Notes: generated by a model not told the origin, from the letters alone. A DNA stretch of 64,000 bases from Dipteris shenzhenensis (GCA_047967505.1 CM106541.1); one strand, 5' to 3'; positions 21,694 to 34,432 are shown, counted from the first letter of the stretch. Program-made: numbers and translations.

Positions 21694-24600
21694 ATGCCTC
21701 CAGTAAGTTTGGTTTCTTTTTCTTTTTCTAGTTGCATTTCACCTTTGCATTTTTGCAAATCTTGTAATTGAGTTCTTCAAATGTGTAGAGAAAGAAACAT
21801 GATGTGTCTAGTCCTATCACAAGGAAAGGTGGCAAAAGGAAGAAGCAAGAGTCAGAGGTCAAGAATGAACTGACGGAGCTTGAGCAAGTTGACATTGAAA
21901 ATGATATTGAAGATCCTGGGGACAACAAGGATAAAACTATAGATGATCCATCCAACAAAGCAAGAGTTAAAGATGATGTGGAGGATATCATGCTAGAGTG
22001 TGTTGAGAGACCATCAGGTGTAGATATTTCAGAGCTTCTTACAGTAACTAAAGAAATTCCACCTCCTCGAATTCCCTTGTGTCATCTCATAAACCGAGTT
22101 GTGCATCAAATTAGGAATGATTTGACCATTTTGAAAAGAGCATTTGAAACAGAGGGATACATTCCAACAAAAGGGTCTTTTATTCTATCTATCAAAATGC
22201 CTGATGGGTCTTCCAAGGATGTTGATGATGTCACAAGAGAACGTTGGGACAAAAATTGGAGCTCAGTTAATGATGAATTTGAATCAGAGATAATTGGCAC
22301 ACCATGGAGCTTTCTATCAAACAAAATGTTCTTCTTGTGGGAAGGAAATCATCGTACGGCATCTTGGATGGAAAGGATAGAAGAGCTTTACACAAATATC
22401 AAGTCTAGACACATTAGAGTGCAATCTCAAATTATTGAACTGGAAGCAAAGGATGAGCTTAAGCTTGTTGCTGTTCTACAAAGATTTAACTTGTATTATG
22501 TTCACTATATTGAGCAAGAGGGTTGGATTATTTGTATAATCCTTGAGATGGTAAGTGCTTGTAAATGAAACCAATTTTGATCCATTTAAGTCAATGGTTG
22601 CAGGCTTAATGAAGATGCAATTGTTCTTACTAATCTCAAGGATTATTTGTACCACACAAGCACACTTGTATCTTGTGATGCACAATATTTTAATCAGGAT
22701 TTTAGTGAGGAGGAGAAAAAAGCTATTGAGTTGGCAAGACAGAAAGAGGTTGGAAGTGGATGAAGGGTGTGGTGTCCCCTCACCCAAACTATTCTTGGGA
22801 GGATGGTATTTGCTGTAAGTATTAGTTCTTTAGTTTATATATTTTCTTTTTTTGTGACTTTGCTTTGTGTTCCAATAACATTATGATGAGATTATCTATT
22901 TATGTTGAAAGGGGAAATGGAAATCCGATTTTGAGGCTCAATGCAAGAAATTGCATTCTTCCATGCCAAAGGATGAGAGAGAGTCCAAGATTCATGAGAT
23001 TAAAAAGACTGTGGGACCAACATATCGAAGAAAAATTACACGAGTAAGTTTTCAATTTACAAAATTTTGTATTTATAGATCACAAATTTGAATTTGTAGT
23101 CCACAAAATTCTATGTTTTATATCTCAGATATTTGAATTTATAGTTTGCAAATTTGAATTTATAGTTTTCAAATTCTAATTTTACAACTCATAAACCATA
23201 ATATATGGTTTGAAAATTATAAATCTATAGTTACAACTTGCAAATTTTTAGTTTGTACTTTGAAAACCTTAATATATGGTTTGTTGTGTGTATCAAAGTC
23301 TCTTCTAAAACTTTACTATTTGGTAGATGCTTTCAATAGTCAATCCTTCCCATGGCAAGGAGTGGTTTAATATCCTTTGGAATTTACCATTTGAGGATAC
23401 ATCAATGAAGATCACTTTGGAGAAGCTTTACCAAGTATCAATTGCAACCTGTTCCAAGGCAAAGCAACTATCTATTCTTTCTCTTCTTGGTGCAGATGAC
23501 AATCTAAAGGAGAGTTATGGGATGCCTATGACTAACCATGGTTTCATACCTTGGCTTGCAAAAGAAGTATGGATGGACCGTGTCGATAGATGTTGGGCGA
23601 TTGCTTGACCAAGTGATGAAATCATCAAGCATTGAGGGTGCAGCTACACTTCCAGACAGTTCTTCTATTCTGGAATACTTTGATGGCATTATAGTGAGAC
23701 ACAAGCCTTTTTTGTTTGAGCCTTTTGCTTCATTGATGACAGTTGCTATTGTTCCATCCAAGAAAGTTAATCTTACAAATGCCAGCAGACAATTGGTTTA
23801 CAGGTGCGTTTTGGCTTTCGAATTCAATGGAAAGATATCTTTGTATTACCTTGCATTCTCTTATATTATCCTAAAAATCATTCAGGTATCTCCATTATTT
23901 GGCTGCAAATAAGAGTCTTAAGGTGGTACCATCCATTTGCAAGGCTTGGACTATGCTTGCACCTACTACTTATTGCTTGTACACCTCTCATATTTTGAGA
24001 GAGAATAAGCATAAGGATGGTCATATATTGCTTACGGAGTGGGAAAGGAAGCACTACCCTTGGTGGATCGAGATGAAGGCTGAAACATGTATTGAGGAAG
24101 AGAAGGAAACTTATGATCACCATTTAAAAGGTGAGTGCAAGTCATCGTCAGGTAACATGGATGAGGCACAAAAGAAGAGGCTTGAAGAGGAGCAAAAAGC
24201 AATGGTAGAAAAGCAAAAGGCAAGTCATGTCACTCCAAATAACAGACGAGGTGGAAGACCTAAACCAACAGGCACTTCTAACATAGGTCTATTTTCTTAT
24301 AACTCTTTCTTTCATGTTTCAAAGTGATTAGAAGCTTCCTACAAATTTAATTTAGGGTCCTTTGTTATTGTAGACAATGATCCATGAAAGGAGGAGTCTC
24401 TTCTTAGCAAGAAAGTGTGTAATACAGATATGGTTTATGTTCCTTTGTCCACTTTCTCATCATTTGCAACTCGTATCTCACAAGAAAACTACAAAGTTTG
24501 GGAGTATGATTATGTATCACTTGGAAAAGAAGTTAAGCAATACAAGTACAATGGGGCTTTTCAAACCATAAGAAATTTCTACCATGAACTTGGTGGCATG

Positions 24601-25364
24601 AAAAGTCATGCAATGGAAAAAATGATGCATGGAGTGTGGATTTTTGCTTGATTGACCTTCCTACAGGATCTATAGTGAGTGGAATCAAGGGTGGAATCCC
24701 TGGATGGAACATTCTTAATGAGGAGCATATCTCATGCTCACTTGCTATTGCTTCATTTGTGATGGATGATTATGGATGGACATTGGTGATGTGTTCACCT
24801 GTATCCACTTCATTCATTGAGTGTTTGGCAAGACAAATGAGACTAGAGGTTTCTTGTAGGTGAGCAATATATCACAGTTGATAATGTCTGTTTATGTGAA
24901 TTGCATTCAGCTATTGGTATCTTATAGTTAGTACATGTAGATGGATCATGGAGACGGGAGATTGCATTGATGTTGCAGATAATGTTGGCTTTGGTGTCAA
25001 GGTATTTGCTATTTACATGATTGTTCTTTGTTCGTATTTTATTTTTCTCCATTAACTTTTTCAATCTATGTTTCATGTAGATTACCGCCTTTCAAATCCT
25101 ATTGTTCTCTAGGATTGGCAAGAAGGCCCATCACTATCTTGATAGGGCAAATAAAGTTTCCCAATCCCTTAAGGTGTGCATGGACAATTATTTCATCACT
25201 CATTACTTGCTTTCAAGTGTACGGTGCATAAAAGAGGGAAAGGGTGGACAGTGGTATGGTGGGTTGGAGAAGAGTAGCTCCATGATGTTGATGTTCATGG
25301 AGTTGTTGTGTCCGATTGGAGGCTCTGTACAGCACCTGGGAGTATTAGAGCTGGGTTCCTTCCT

Positions 25365-25369
<5 letters not shown>
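21694..25369 (+). pseudogene. ParB-like plus DNA methylase-like gene, multi-exon, decayed
   Basis: Exons inferred from GT-AG borders and frame: 21694-21702 (ATG, MPP), 21789-22550, 22604-22814, 22912-23043, 23327-23803, 23886-24286, 24374-24859, 24928-25001 and 25081-25369. Introns 21703-21788, 22815-22911, 23044-23326, 23804-23885 and 24287-24373 join in frame. Exon 2 starts with a basic KKHD/GGKRKKQ stretch and an acidic linker, then a ParB/sulfiredoxin-like domain whose signature is WEGNHRTASW (EGNHR at 22341-22355). The middle has a helical KRLEEEQKAMVEKQK and a GRPKPTG linker. The C-terminal part looks like a beta-class N4-C/N6-A DNA methylase in the order motif IV then X/I: VDFCLIDLPTG (DLPTG at 24654-24668 where DPPYG is expected), a hydrophobic WTLVMCS strand, then GLEKS and CPIGGSV (25318-25329). 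Dead: TGA at 22761 and 24385, frameshifts near 23585 and 24635, an off-phase 22551-22603 junction, and motif I cut off by a CT microsatellite. The function is inferred and no exact family is claimed. Confidence 0.55.

Positions 25370-25411
<42 letters not shown>
25370..25411. repeat. (CT)n microsatellite
   Basis: About 21 CT units. It marks the point where the methylase-like sequence stops and unrelated retroelement-like sequence starts. Confidence 0.95.
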
Positions 25412-25414
<3 letters not shown>

Positions 25415-26220
25415 ATGACTGGCTAGCCAATACCATCCATCTCAAGAAAGGGGACGAGACCATGAGAGTTAACTTGGCTACCTGGAAGGCTAGACTAATA
25501 AGCGTTGGACTTTTTGCAAAGGAGTCAATCACAACACAGAGAACAGCCTCTGTAAACATGATGCAACCAACACTCAATGTAGTCAAGGAGGTCAAAGACC
25601 CATGGTATGTGCCACATCCTGAGCATATAGACTCTAACAATTGGATAGAGATCTTGGCATTACTTGATCTTCCACCAAACCAAAAGGCCTGTCGGTTAGC
25701 TATTGGAACATGACTCCTCAAGCAACGTTGCCCCCCTAAAAATAATCCATGTCATAAAACCAGAACCAAGAGCCATTAACATTTCCAAACTCATAGATGT
25801 GGATGAAAATGAGGACTTAATCATTCCACTAGCTAGAATTGCAGTTGGCTTGCATGTCCAAGGACGAAAGGCACAGGCACAAGCATTAATCGATATAACA
25901 AGTCATAACTTGATCTCCTTTGAATTATTCTACAAACAGTTCCACCTAGTGCCCCTCAACCTTACTCCATCAATAATGATTTTCATTAATGGAAAGGTAC
26001 TAATGTGATAGGATCAATTGAAATATCGACATTTGTGCATAACTACTTAATTACTGCCATGCAAGTATTTTGTTATGCTTGCAGGTACATTACAAGAACA
26101 TGTGATCCTATGAAGGGCATGGGTAATGAACACCTATTTCCAAATCAATTTTCTCAATCAGACAACCACGATGTGCTTTTCCAAGGGTACATTCACAATC
26201 AACGTGTCTGAAAAGGCCAC
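25412..26220 (+). pseudogene. Retropepsin-like retroelement fragment
   Basis: 25412-25712 is open but unrecognised (LANTIHLKKGDETMRVNLAT). The stretch 25722-26008 reads IIPLARIAVGLHVQGRKAQA, then QALIDITSHNLISFELF, then VPLNLTPSIMIFINGK. This follows the pattern of retroelement aspartic proteases (QG.....ALIDTGA.HN.IS..L). The catalytic D-(T/S)-G is replaced by D-I-T, so the enzyme would be inactive. A stop follows at once. Reverse transcriptase is absent. It runs into the APQEPT repeat region. Confidence 0.45.
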
Positions 26221-28010
26221 AAAGGGTAAGGGTGTACCCAAGGTAAAGGAGGTACCCAAGCTAAAATAGGTGCCCAAACCAAAGGAGGTGCCCCATAGAT
26301 TTAGGTAACTACTGGCTCACCACCTGGACTAGCCTCATCATCCAAAGTACTCCCTGCCCCTAATCCAAAGGCAATGCAACCACCCCCCCAGAGCATCATG
26401 CAAAAGTGGGTCAGCAAGGACCTCCTACCATCATCAAGTACCAGGGGAGAAGAAGTCAAGGTTTAGATGCCCAAGAAACCTCATCAAAAAGAGCCCAAGC
26501 CTAAGCCTAGAAGATCCAAACCCCACCAAACCGCTCACAAGACACAACACAAAAGGAGGCCACAATGGTTGTCCCAATATTATAAGTGGATATCAAAGAA
26601 CTTCCTTAGGGCCCAAGGATTTTATGATGGACATTCTTATATCTGGGAAGCTGAGTCTATAATGCAACCTCACCACACAAAAAATCTAGGAATAACACTC
26701 AAGAAAAGCTTCCCTCACCCCCTTCAAGTCCCTTTCAAGTCCAATCATATCATGGGTATGGAAGCCCAAAGAAAAGTTGTCAACAATCCATGAAAGTCTC
26801 GCAGTGGTAGCCCCGCAAGAACCTACCACCATTGACACAAATAAGTCTACAACTAAGCAACAATGGAGGCCAAAAGCATCATGACAACATGTACCAGAAG
26901 ATATCCAAGGGGCAGCCCCACAAGAACCTACCTTCTTAGATAAATAGCCATGAGCACAAGTCATACCAAAGAGGTCCAAGTGGTAGCCCCACAAGAACCT
27001 ACCCCCTTGGACAAAAAGAAAGGCCGTACCCCATAAGGAAACCCTCAATGTCTCCAAGAACTCAATGATCAAGGTAGCTACATAAGAACCCACCTTGCTT
27101 TTCCGTAAGATAGTTGCACCACAGAAGGTCATGATGCAGATGGAACCATGAGAACCCATCTAGGAACAAATCATGGAAAGGTTGTAGGACATGACAAGTT
27201 TGCATTTAACACTTCCAACCTATGCATCATGGGTACTCACACAAGAACCTTCCTGTGGTAATGCCATGGATGCTCCATCCCCCACCACCATAAATCGAAC
27301 ATGGAATCCCCTCATACCAATGTATGTCAAACCCTCTATAAGAATGAGATCATCTATCCTACTACCCTACTAGTAGAGCCACAAGAGTCAACAAGGTGGT
27401 TAGAGCCCGCGACATCATCCAACAATAGTTTATTCACCTTAATGCCACTAGGACCTAATGCATGTGCCACAAGGATCATGCTTGAATATACACAAGAACC
27501 TATCCCCTCATGGGTAGAACCATAAGAAACTTTGCAACAAGATCCAAAAGTGATCCCATCCATGAAGACACAATTGAATAAAGCCCAACAACTGGTCCAA
27601 AAGGACAAAGTAAAGGTAGCTAAAGTAGATAAATTTTCAACATGGTTTAACAAGATCGACGTTGAAACTACCAAGTGATCGGCCCCAAGTGTGAAGACTA
27701 CCAAATGTTGCTGCATTGTAACCTAAGCCAAGGTCAAATCCAAGGTCATGCCACATGCAATATAGAAGAGGTCAAGGGAATAATTTCACAAGATCTGATT
27801 CCCCTTGATAAAAAGATGGAACATGTGCACCCAAGTGAAGAGACCAAGGAGGTAGCCACATAATAACCTACACCCCTTCATAAAAAGATAGTCCCCCATT
27901 AGGTCAAATGGTCAAACATGTCCAAATGTTCCAATGACAAAGTAGCCCCACAAGAACCTACCTTGACATTCATCAAGCAACAAATGCAAACATGGAAGAC
28001 CAGTGCTAAA
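26221..28010 (+). repeat. Degenerate APQEPT-coding repeat region
   Basis: The sequence begins Lys/Pro-rich (KGVPKVKEVPK and similar). Then a core of about GTAGCCCCACAAGAACCTAC recurs at irregular 70-150-bp spacing, clearly near 26806, 26910, 26979, 27848 and 27941 and more weakly between 27070 and 27500. It encodes (V/A)APQEPT(x)(L/I)D in one frame per copy. Different copies fall in different frames and many stops intervene, so the protein is gone. It looks like the remnant of a tandem-repeat protein, perhaps a retroelement gag or spacer region; no family was recognised. Confidence 0.6.
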
Positions 28011-29757
28011 GCCCCAAGGGGGGTCACTCATCAACATGTAACATAGCATGTTAGTGCACGGAGCAGTATTTTTTTACTAGGGGGACTTACATGACGTTTA
28101 CATACATGAGGGAATTTTTAAAATAGCAACTTGGTATAATTTACATATGTAGATTTATGGAGTTTAAGATTGAAAAATGTATACATGCAAGAGGGGGCTC
28201 ATTAATTACATGAGAAAATGTAAAAATGAAAGAATAGGGGTATTTTCAATACATGCTTGCTCGCACGTGCTATATGGGGTTTATAAAGAGTGACCCCTCC
28301 AGGGATAAAGCTTGCTTATACATGGACAAAAGCTACAGAAGGACCAAGATTAAAGAGTTCTGGTGACCTTCAGAGTTCACCCTTCAACTATTACTATAGT
28401 CTTTAACCCACTAACCTCATTCTCAGTTTTACTAACTTACACTAGTACCTACACCCAACTGTGTCCCATAACATAATGTCAAATGCTGATTAGAGGACTT
28501 TTCTAGAACCCATGCTATACCTTTTCAACCATAGTCCTCAAAATTAGGAGTTTGAACCTGGTATTATCAATACTCCTATTACTTCAAGGTATCAAACAAA
28601 CTCCAGACAAAGGACAAACATAATCTAAAAGGTGGAAGATTGAAGAACAATTTCCCCCCCTTGGGAAAAAGAAACAAGAAAAAGAAAGGGGGAAGTGGTC
28701 CATAAAGTCAAAGTCCAAATACACATACAAAGAAAGTAGGAGTTATGATAATACTTGGGCACTTACTCTGCTAACACTAACCTTTACATCCACCCACTAA
28801 CTCGCTTAGCCCTTAGAATTAACTTTTCTCTGAATGGTAACAAGAATTGACAACACTCTACCATGGTTTCAATCTAGCCATTCTAAAAGGTCATTCCATG
28901 CATAGACACATGCAACAAACCTCAATACTTACAACAAAGTAGCACCACCAATAGGGAACCAAGCAACAATGGGCAAACACAAAACCCCGCACCCCCCCCA
29001 CAACTGATCTTCCTCGACCATATATTAGTAATTATCCCAAGGGATGGGATATCAATTAGGTCTGGGGGCATGTTAGCCTCATAACATAAGGTTGACATTA
29101 TCATAGTGGGTCCCACCACAGTTTTGTCATTCTTTGTATTTATGCGAAAAAACCGCCATTCTTTTGTATAAATACACCCATACAAAATGAGAGAGAGAGT
29201 AGAGAGCCGAATATCTTGTTCCAAATGCCACTAGGAAGAGCAAGCAACTTTCAAATCTCTATTTGGACTTATAATGCCCAAATGGGCAAATTAGGTGTAG
29301 TGGAAGCTAGGGTTAGACCTAAACCCTAAAAAAAGTCACATGTATAAAAGCCAAGTCTTTGAATTTGGTCTTCACTTCTTGATTTTGGAATACAAGGCTC
29401 CCTTATCTCAACTTGTTGTTGAGTGTTGGATGCTTTGTCTTTACCTCCTCGTTGTTGTGTGCCATGCATCCATTCCCCTTTTTCATTCACCTCACTCACG
29501 CTTCTCAACCCTCTCCTATTTTCCACCCCCTTCTCTTCTCATGGAAAAATAAGAAGAATTGAAGTCCAAAGTCCATCAAGAGTGACACCCAGTCGAAAGA
29601 AAGCATTAGAAGCTTGTACCGACTAGATGATGCAAGCAAAGACTTGATCCATCTCACGTTGCAATCGATCCCCGTGACATGTTGAGCTTGAGGTAGGTTG
29701 AGACCTTCTCCCTTAACAGTTGCACACATGTGTAAATATGAATGTGTATGCATGTAA
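28011..29757. other. Spacer, possibly old LTR material
   Basis: No gene was recognised. CCCCAAGGGGGGTCACTC at about 28011-28028 looks like a polypurine tract. TTTATAAAGAG near 28290 and GTATAAATACACCC near 29166 look like TATA boxes, and a purine run follows the second. Matching LTR ends were not found, so no element is called. Confidence 0.35.
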
Positions 29758-30431
29758 ATTTGAGAAACTAGAGGATGATACCATATAATTCCAACCTCTA
29801 TTGGTTTAGTTAGGCCATCAAGATGGAAATCCTAGCCATTGTACTAGTTTGATTTAGCCATCAAACATGGTGATTAATTGAGAACTCAACCCGACATTAA
29901 TGTGAAATGATATCACTTGGATTTTGATTAATTGAAGGAAAACCAACTTAAGTTTAGCCACAATGCTGAATTTTTTTACATATCATGGCCACGATTGTTA
30001 ACCAAGGTACCCATACTGATTATTAATTAAATGTAGGCATAACGTAAGCTAGAGAAATGATGTCCCCAGCTTGAGCTTTGCTTAATTAAATGATCACGAG
30101 TTTAAGTTTAGCCACCATGCAAGTTTGGCTTAGACATGATGATTAATCAATGTGACCATACCGATGATTAATTGGATGTAGGCATAACAAGTAAGCCATC
30201 TAATTCCATCTATTAATGGTTTACTTAGGCCATTGGGATGGAGATCCTAGCCATCATGCTAGTTTGATTTACATAATGAATGTGGTGATTAATTGAGCTC
30301 CACCCAACATTAATGTGAAATGATATTTCCTAAATTTTGATTAATTGAGGGATGACAACCTTAGGCCTATCCATTGTGCTAGTCTGGTTGGATAGCATGA
30401 CCATGATGATTAATCAAGGTGCCCATACTGA

Positions 30432-31804
30432 GAGATTTGGACTCAAAAAAGGGCTCATAAGGAATGGATTATGGGGGATTAGGGGAGATGGTTAGTGACC
30501 TAATGGGAAGCCTTTGGTACCCTCCCACCCCCTAAATACCCTGGTTAAGTCACCAATCTAACATCCTCAAGTGTGGGAGCTGCCACACCTACCCCACTCC
30601 ACCCCACCTAACAACTGCCCCACTATGCTTGATAGTATGGCCTATATACGTATGAAAATTTGATAGTAGAATAATTTTCTACCACACTTGATATGTGTCA
30701 ATGTGTCAACAAATTCACCATCAAAAGTGAACCCATTCTTTCTATATGGACTTAAATTTCATTTAGACCTAGAATTCATTGGCTACCCTTTCTCTGCACA
30801 GTGTACACATTGTGGAGTGTTGAAAGTGCATGAAAATGGCTTGAAATTTGATGGTCCTCCAGAAGACAAAGTTGTTCCACACATGGTGAGGGGGTCTCAA
30901 ATACTCAAGAGGCTGTTACGCCATGCCCCAAGGGGTTTTGACTTGTCAAATGGGGTATGGGCATGCCGTAGGTCTCTTGTGTTTTCGGGATGCCCTCACC
31001 ATGTAGAAAAACTATCTTCTAGAGGATGATCAAATTCCTCCATTTCATGGACTTTTGACATTCTGCAAGTTGTGTGCACCACATGTAGAGTAAGGGATAG
31101 CAATGAATTGTAGGTTGTCATATAACCATTAAAATTTTATGAAGTTGTCTTAATGAAACAAATAAGTAGTTTGATTAAATTGAGAGCATTAATTCATTAT
31201 CGATGACTTTCAATGCAATCTGGAAATGTTTTCTTGATGATCTAGGCTAATAATATGACTTTTTCTATCTTTATATTGTCCTCCATATGAGTTTTGAAAT
31301 GGAGGAATTTGCCCACCTAAGAATGGAGCAGGAGGAGAAGTTGGGAAATAATGTAGGTGCATGCCTGCTATAGTGGAGCGAGGTAGTGCAATGGATTGGG
31401 CTATGCAAAAGGGGTGAAGAAAGAGCACAAGAGGCCCAAAATGAAAATTTTTACTTTTTATTGTGGGAGCAGACCAAGCATTTTAGATTCCCAGCTGGAC
31501 CCACCACGTGTCAGCTGTTTCAAAAAAGTTGACAGAGGCTGACAAGGCCTAATAGGGATGCAGGTAGGCTACAAGTGGGGGAGGGTGTGTGTGGACGGCT
31601 AAACCATGGTTAACTAGGAGGTTGAGGGAAGAGGGTGTAAGAGAAGTGGCCAATGAGCTTGTAACTCATTTAAGACCAAGATACCACCTCAATATGCCAT
31701 TCTCAGCCCTTTTGAGCTTTTTGATTGGTGACACCTCATAGGCCTCCACTAATCATGGGGATTAATTTTTTCTAATAAGAGGTCCTTTTTTGAGTCCAAA
31801 TCTC
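30432..31804. mobile_element. Candidate TIR DNA transposon, non-autonomous
   Basis: The 21-bp ends are perfect inverted copies: left 30432-30452 begins GAGATTTGGACTCAAAAAAG, and right 31784-31804 is its complement. A second inverted pair, GTCACCAATC (about 30546) and GATTGGTGAC (about 31719), lies further in. The flanks on both sides are halves of the 416-bp repeat, which suggests insertion. A clear target duplication was not seen; the true ends may lie a few bases outside the TIR. The 1.37-kb interior lacks a recognisable transposase. Confidence 0.6.
30688..31029 (+). CDS. Unrecognised 113-codon frame inside the TIR element
   Basis: The frame contains a CTHCGVLKVHENGLKFDG stretch with a single CxxC, then VVPHMVRGSQILKRLLRHA and a CRRSLVFSGCPHH end. 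The start codon is uncertain because no ATG in a clear context was found. It resembles nothing I know. Its position inside a TIR element and its sensible residue composition are the only support. It could equally be chance. Confidence 0.2.
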   Translation: MICVNVSTNSPSKVNPFFLYGLKFHLDLEFIGYPFSAQCTHCGVLKVHENGLKFDGPPEDKVVPHMVRGSQILKRLLRHAPRGFDLSNGVWACRRSLVFSGCPHHVEKLSSRG

Positions 31805-32740
31805 CCCTAATTTGGCAAATTAAGTAGTTGTACATGCATAATAGAACCTAGAGGAATGATAGCCACACCAAACTAGCATGTGTAGCTAAATTTGATTGAT
31901 TAATGAGCTCAAATTTGGATTAATTGATGGACTACTAACTTAAAGTCTAGCGACCATGTTGGTTTGGCTTAAACAACATGAACATGTTGATTAAACAAGG
32001 TTTATATTCTGATGATTAATTGAATATAGACATATTTTCACATTAGAGGAATGATGGCCATATGCATGACTAAACTTGATTGGATAATTAGCTCAAATTT
32101 TGAATAATTTAAGTATGGTAACTCTAGGCAACCAAGTTGGTTTGATTCACAGATTGGCATGAATATCGAAAGCAGCTAGGCACATGATTAATGGAAGGAT
32201 ATCACTTAAAAGTTGATTAATTAAAGGATGATTAGTTGATTCTAGTCTCACTAAGGTGGTGCATACAAGCTATGTCACATTATAAATTAGTAATTGCAAA
32301 CTCATTACACGTAGGCATAAATATGAAAGGACATGCCTAGAAATTTGATCGATTGAAGGATGACACCATCTACTTCTAGCCTCTGACATGGTTTACTTAG
32401 ACTACCAAGATGGAGATCCTAGCCATCGTGCTATTTGATTTAGATAGCAAATGTAGTGATTAATTGAACTCTGCCCAACATTAACGTGAAATGATATTGC
32501 CATAATTTTGACTAGTTGAAGGATGACCACCTTAAGTCTATCCACCTTGTTGGTATGGTCTGGATAGCATGACCATGATGATATTGCCACAATTTTGACT
32601 AATTGAAGGATGGCCACCTTAAGTCTAGCCACCTTGTTGGTATAGTTTAGATAGCATGACCATGATGATTAATAAAGGTTCCCATATTGATGATTAATGC
32701 ATGCATAACACAAGCTAGAGGAATGATCTCCACCATGCTA

Positions 32741-33681
32741 GCAATTTACAAAGGTTACTTCTTAAACTTATCATGTTTTGTCTCCCTTCCCTTTCCTTTG
32801 CTCAATATTGAAAAACTTTTTCCTTTCCTTTCTCTCCCCCAAAATACTTCCTTTCTCTCCTTATTTTCTATATATGCATAACTATCACTTTAATTTAAGT
32901 TTCTATTTCACTCTGCTTACATCTATTTTTTCATTGTACCCCCACTTTATCACCACCTTAACATAATTCTTCACACCCCTAATCACACCATTACTCCATA
33001 TTTTTTTGCATTTTTTTGACTAGCTTTGTAAGTCATTGGTTAGTGTTTTTTTATTGTGACTCCGATAACAAGGGAGGGGTGTTTATGACACGTGTCTTCC
33101 CAACTAAGTTTAACTGGTTCTCACCATGTTTTTCTTATTGGATGGTGGTAGGTAGGCAGACTCCCCTCTTCAATAAAAGTGACACTGCCAATGACTTTTC
33201 AAAGCGTTACTGCTCACTTTATCTCTTTTGAAAATATGTTCTTCCTTTAAAAACAATGTCACTTCCTTTTTTGTGGATATTTATTGCAAAATATTTCTAT
33301 TAAAGCATTTCCTTTTTTTCACTCCAAATTTGTCTACTTTTCACTATGAAAGGGGTGTTGTTAATGTCTACTACACACACACACACACATGTGTGCATGT
33401 TCATGCATAGAGGTGCAGTCTTCCTCTTGCTTGCTCCATCATCAACTCTCTCTCTCTCACAAAGGTGCACTCATCCTCCTACCTATTCCATCGCCAAGAA
33501 TCATTGTCCTCCCTCTCACTCACTCTGGTCTGCCATTGCATATGACATTGTAGCACCTAGACTCTCTCTCTCTCTCTCTCTCTCTCACTCACTCACAGGC
33601 ACAGGCTTCCTCCTAACTTGTCCATCACCAAGAATCCTTATTGAGGTGCAATATTCTCTTGCATGGACTCCCTCCCTCCCT

Positions 33682-33742
<61 letters not shown>

Positions 33743-34216
33743 GACATATATCGTTTCTAACTACATTGAAGGGGTTGCCATAATCTTGTCATATCTCCTC
33801 GCAATCAAGATTTGTTGAAGCTTTGGTAAGTATGCTCAGCACAGTCACGAGATCTTGATGCTTCCACTTATTGTTTTCTTTTTAGACTTTGCATTATGGA
33901 GCTGATGCAAGAAATTGTATGGATTCTTGGTTTATGTTGTCTGTCATTCATAGCATTGCTTAGTTCTAGCTTGCACTGAATTGTAGGTTTGGAGTTTACA
34001 TTTGAGTTGCCAACGAGGTGAGCCAATGCAAGGCAACATGGGAAGATCCATTGAACCAATAATATGGGACAATGTCATATGGGATTATGAAGCTAGAAAG
34101 AAAAGAGAGCAGCATGAAGAGACAAATGCAAGAGGGAGGCTACTATACATGGACTTGATGACTTGCAGAAGTAAAGGATTATTAGCAAAACTACTAAATG
34201 AAAAAAAGTTAAACAA
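32741..34216. other. Spacer with pyrimidine tracts and microsatellites
   Basis: No gene was recognised. It holds a C/T-rich stretch (32770-33000), an (AC)n run at 33372-33389, (CT)n at 33562-33586 and a long (CCCT)n/(CT)n at 33669-33740. Ser/Leu-rich frames over these are repeat translations. The stretch after 33760 is ordinary sequence with a short open frame at 34002-34232 that I do not recognise. Confidence 0.6.
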
Positions 34217-34432
34217 GGTAAGGAATCTTTGAAGAGGGGGTAAAAAAATAGAGAGGGGGGATTTTGTATATAAAGAGTGATAGATGTATTTATATATATA
34301 AGTATAACTAGAAAACAAAAGATAGAAAGAAAAGTAGGGGACAAGGGGAAGAAATAAGGGGGGAGAGTAAGTGAGAACCAAGTCCTAAGAGACTTTAAAA
34401 TCTAAACTAACCTAACTAGACTAACTAACTTA
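34217..34432. repeat. 216-bp direct repeat, left copy
   Basis: Runs from GGTAAGGAATCTTTGAAGAG through TAGAGAGGGGGGATTTTGT and CTAGAAAACAAAAGATAGAA to ACTAGACTAACTAACT. Its partner is at 38869-39084, about 4.65 kb away in the same orientation, with only a few differences. The ends are not TG..CA, so it is not an obvious LTR. Confidence 0.85.

Larger units (their letters stand above)
29758..32740. repeat. Diverged higher-order repeat, about 416-bp unit
   Basis: GATGG(A/G)(A/G)ATCCTAGCCAT occurs at 29822, 30238 and 32410; the first spacing is 416 bp and the second is close to five units after allowing for an insertion. Each copy continues through TTTGATTTA, GTGATTAATTGA, ACATTAA(C/T)GTGAAATGATAT and TTAATTGA(A/G)GGATGAC. 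Near 32490-32670 an 88-bp subunit (GATATTGCCA.AATTTTGAC to TGACCATGATG) is tandemly doubled. The array is broken by the TIR element at 30432-31804. No genes belong to the array. Confidence 0.8.

Noticed and set aside
28011-29757. A complete long LTR with TATA boxes
   Set aside because: TATA-like words and a purine run are present, but no matching second LTR or TG..CA ends were found.
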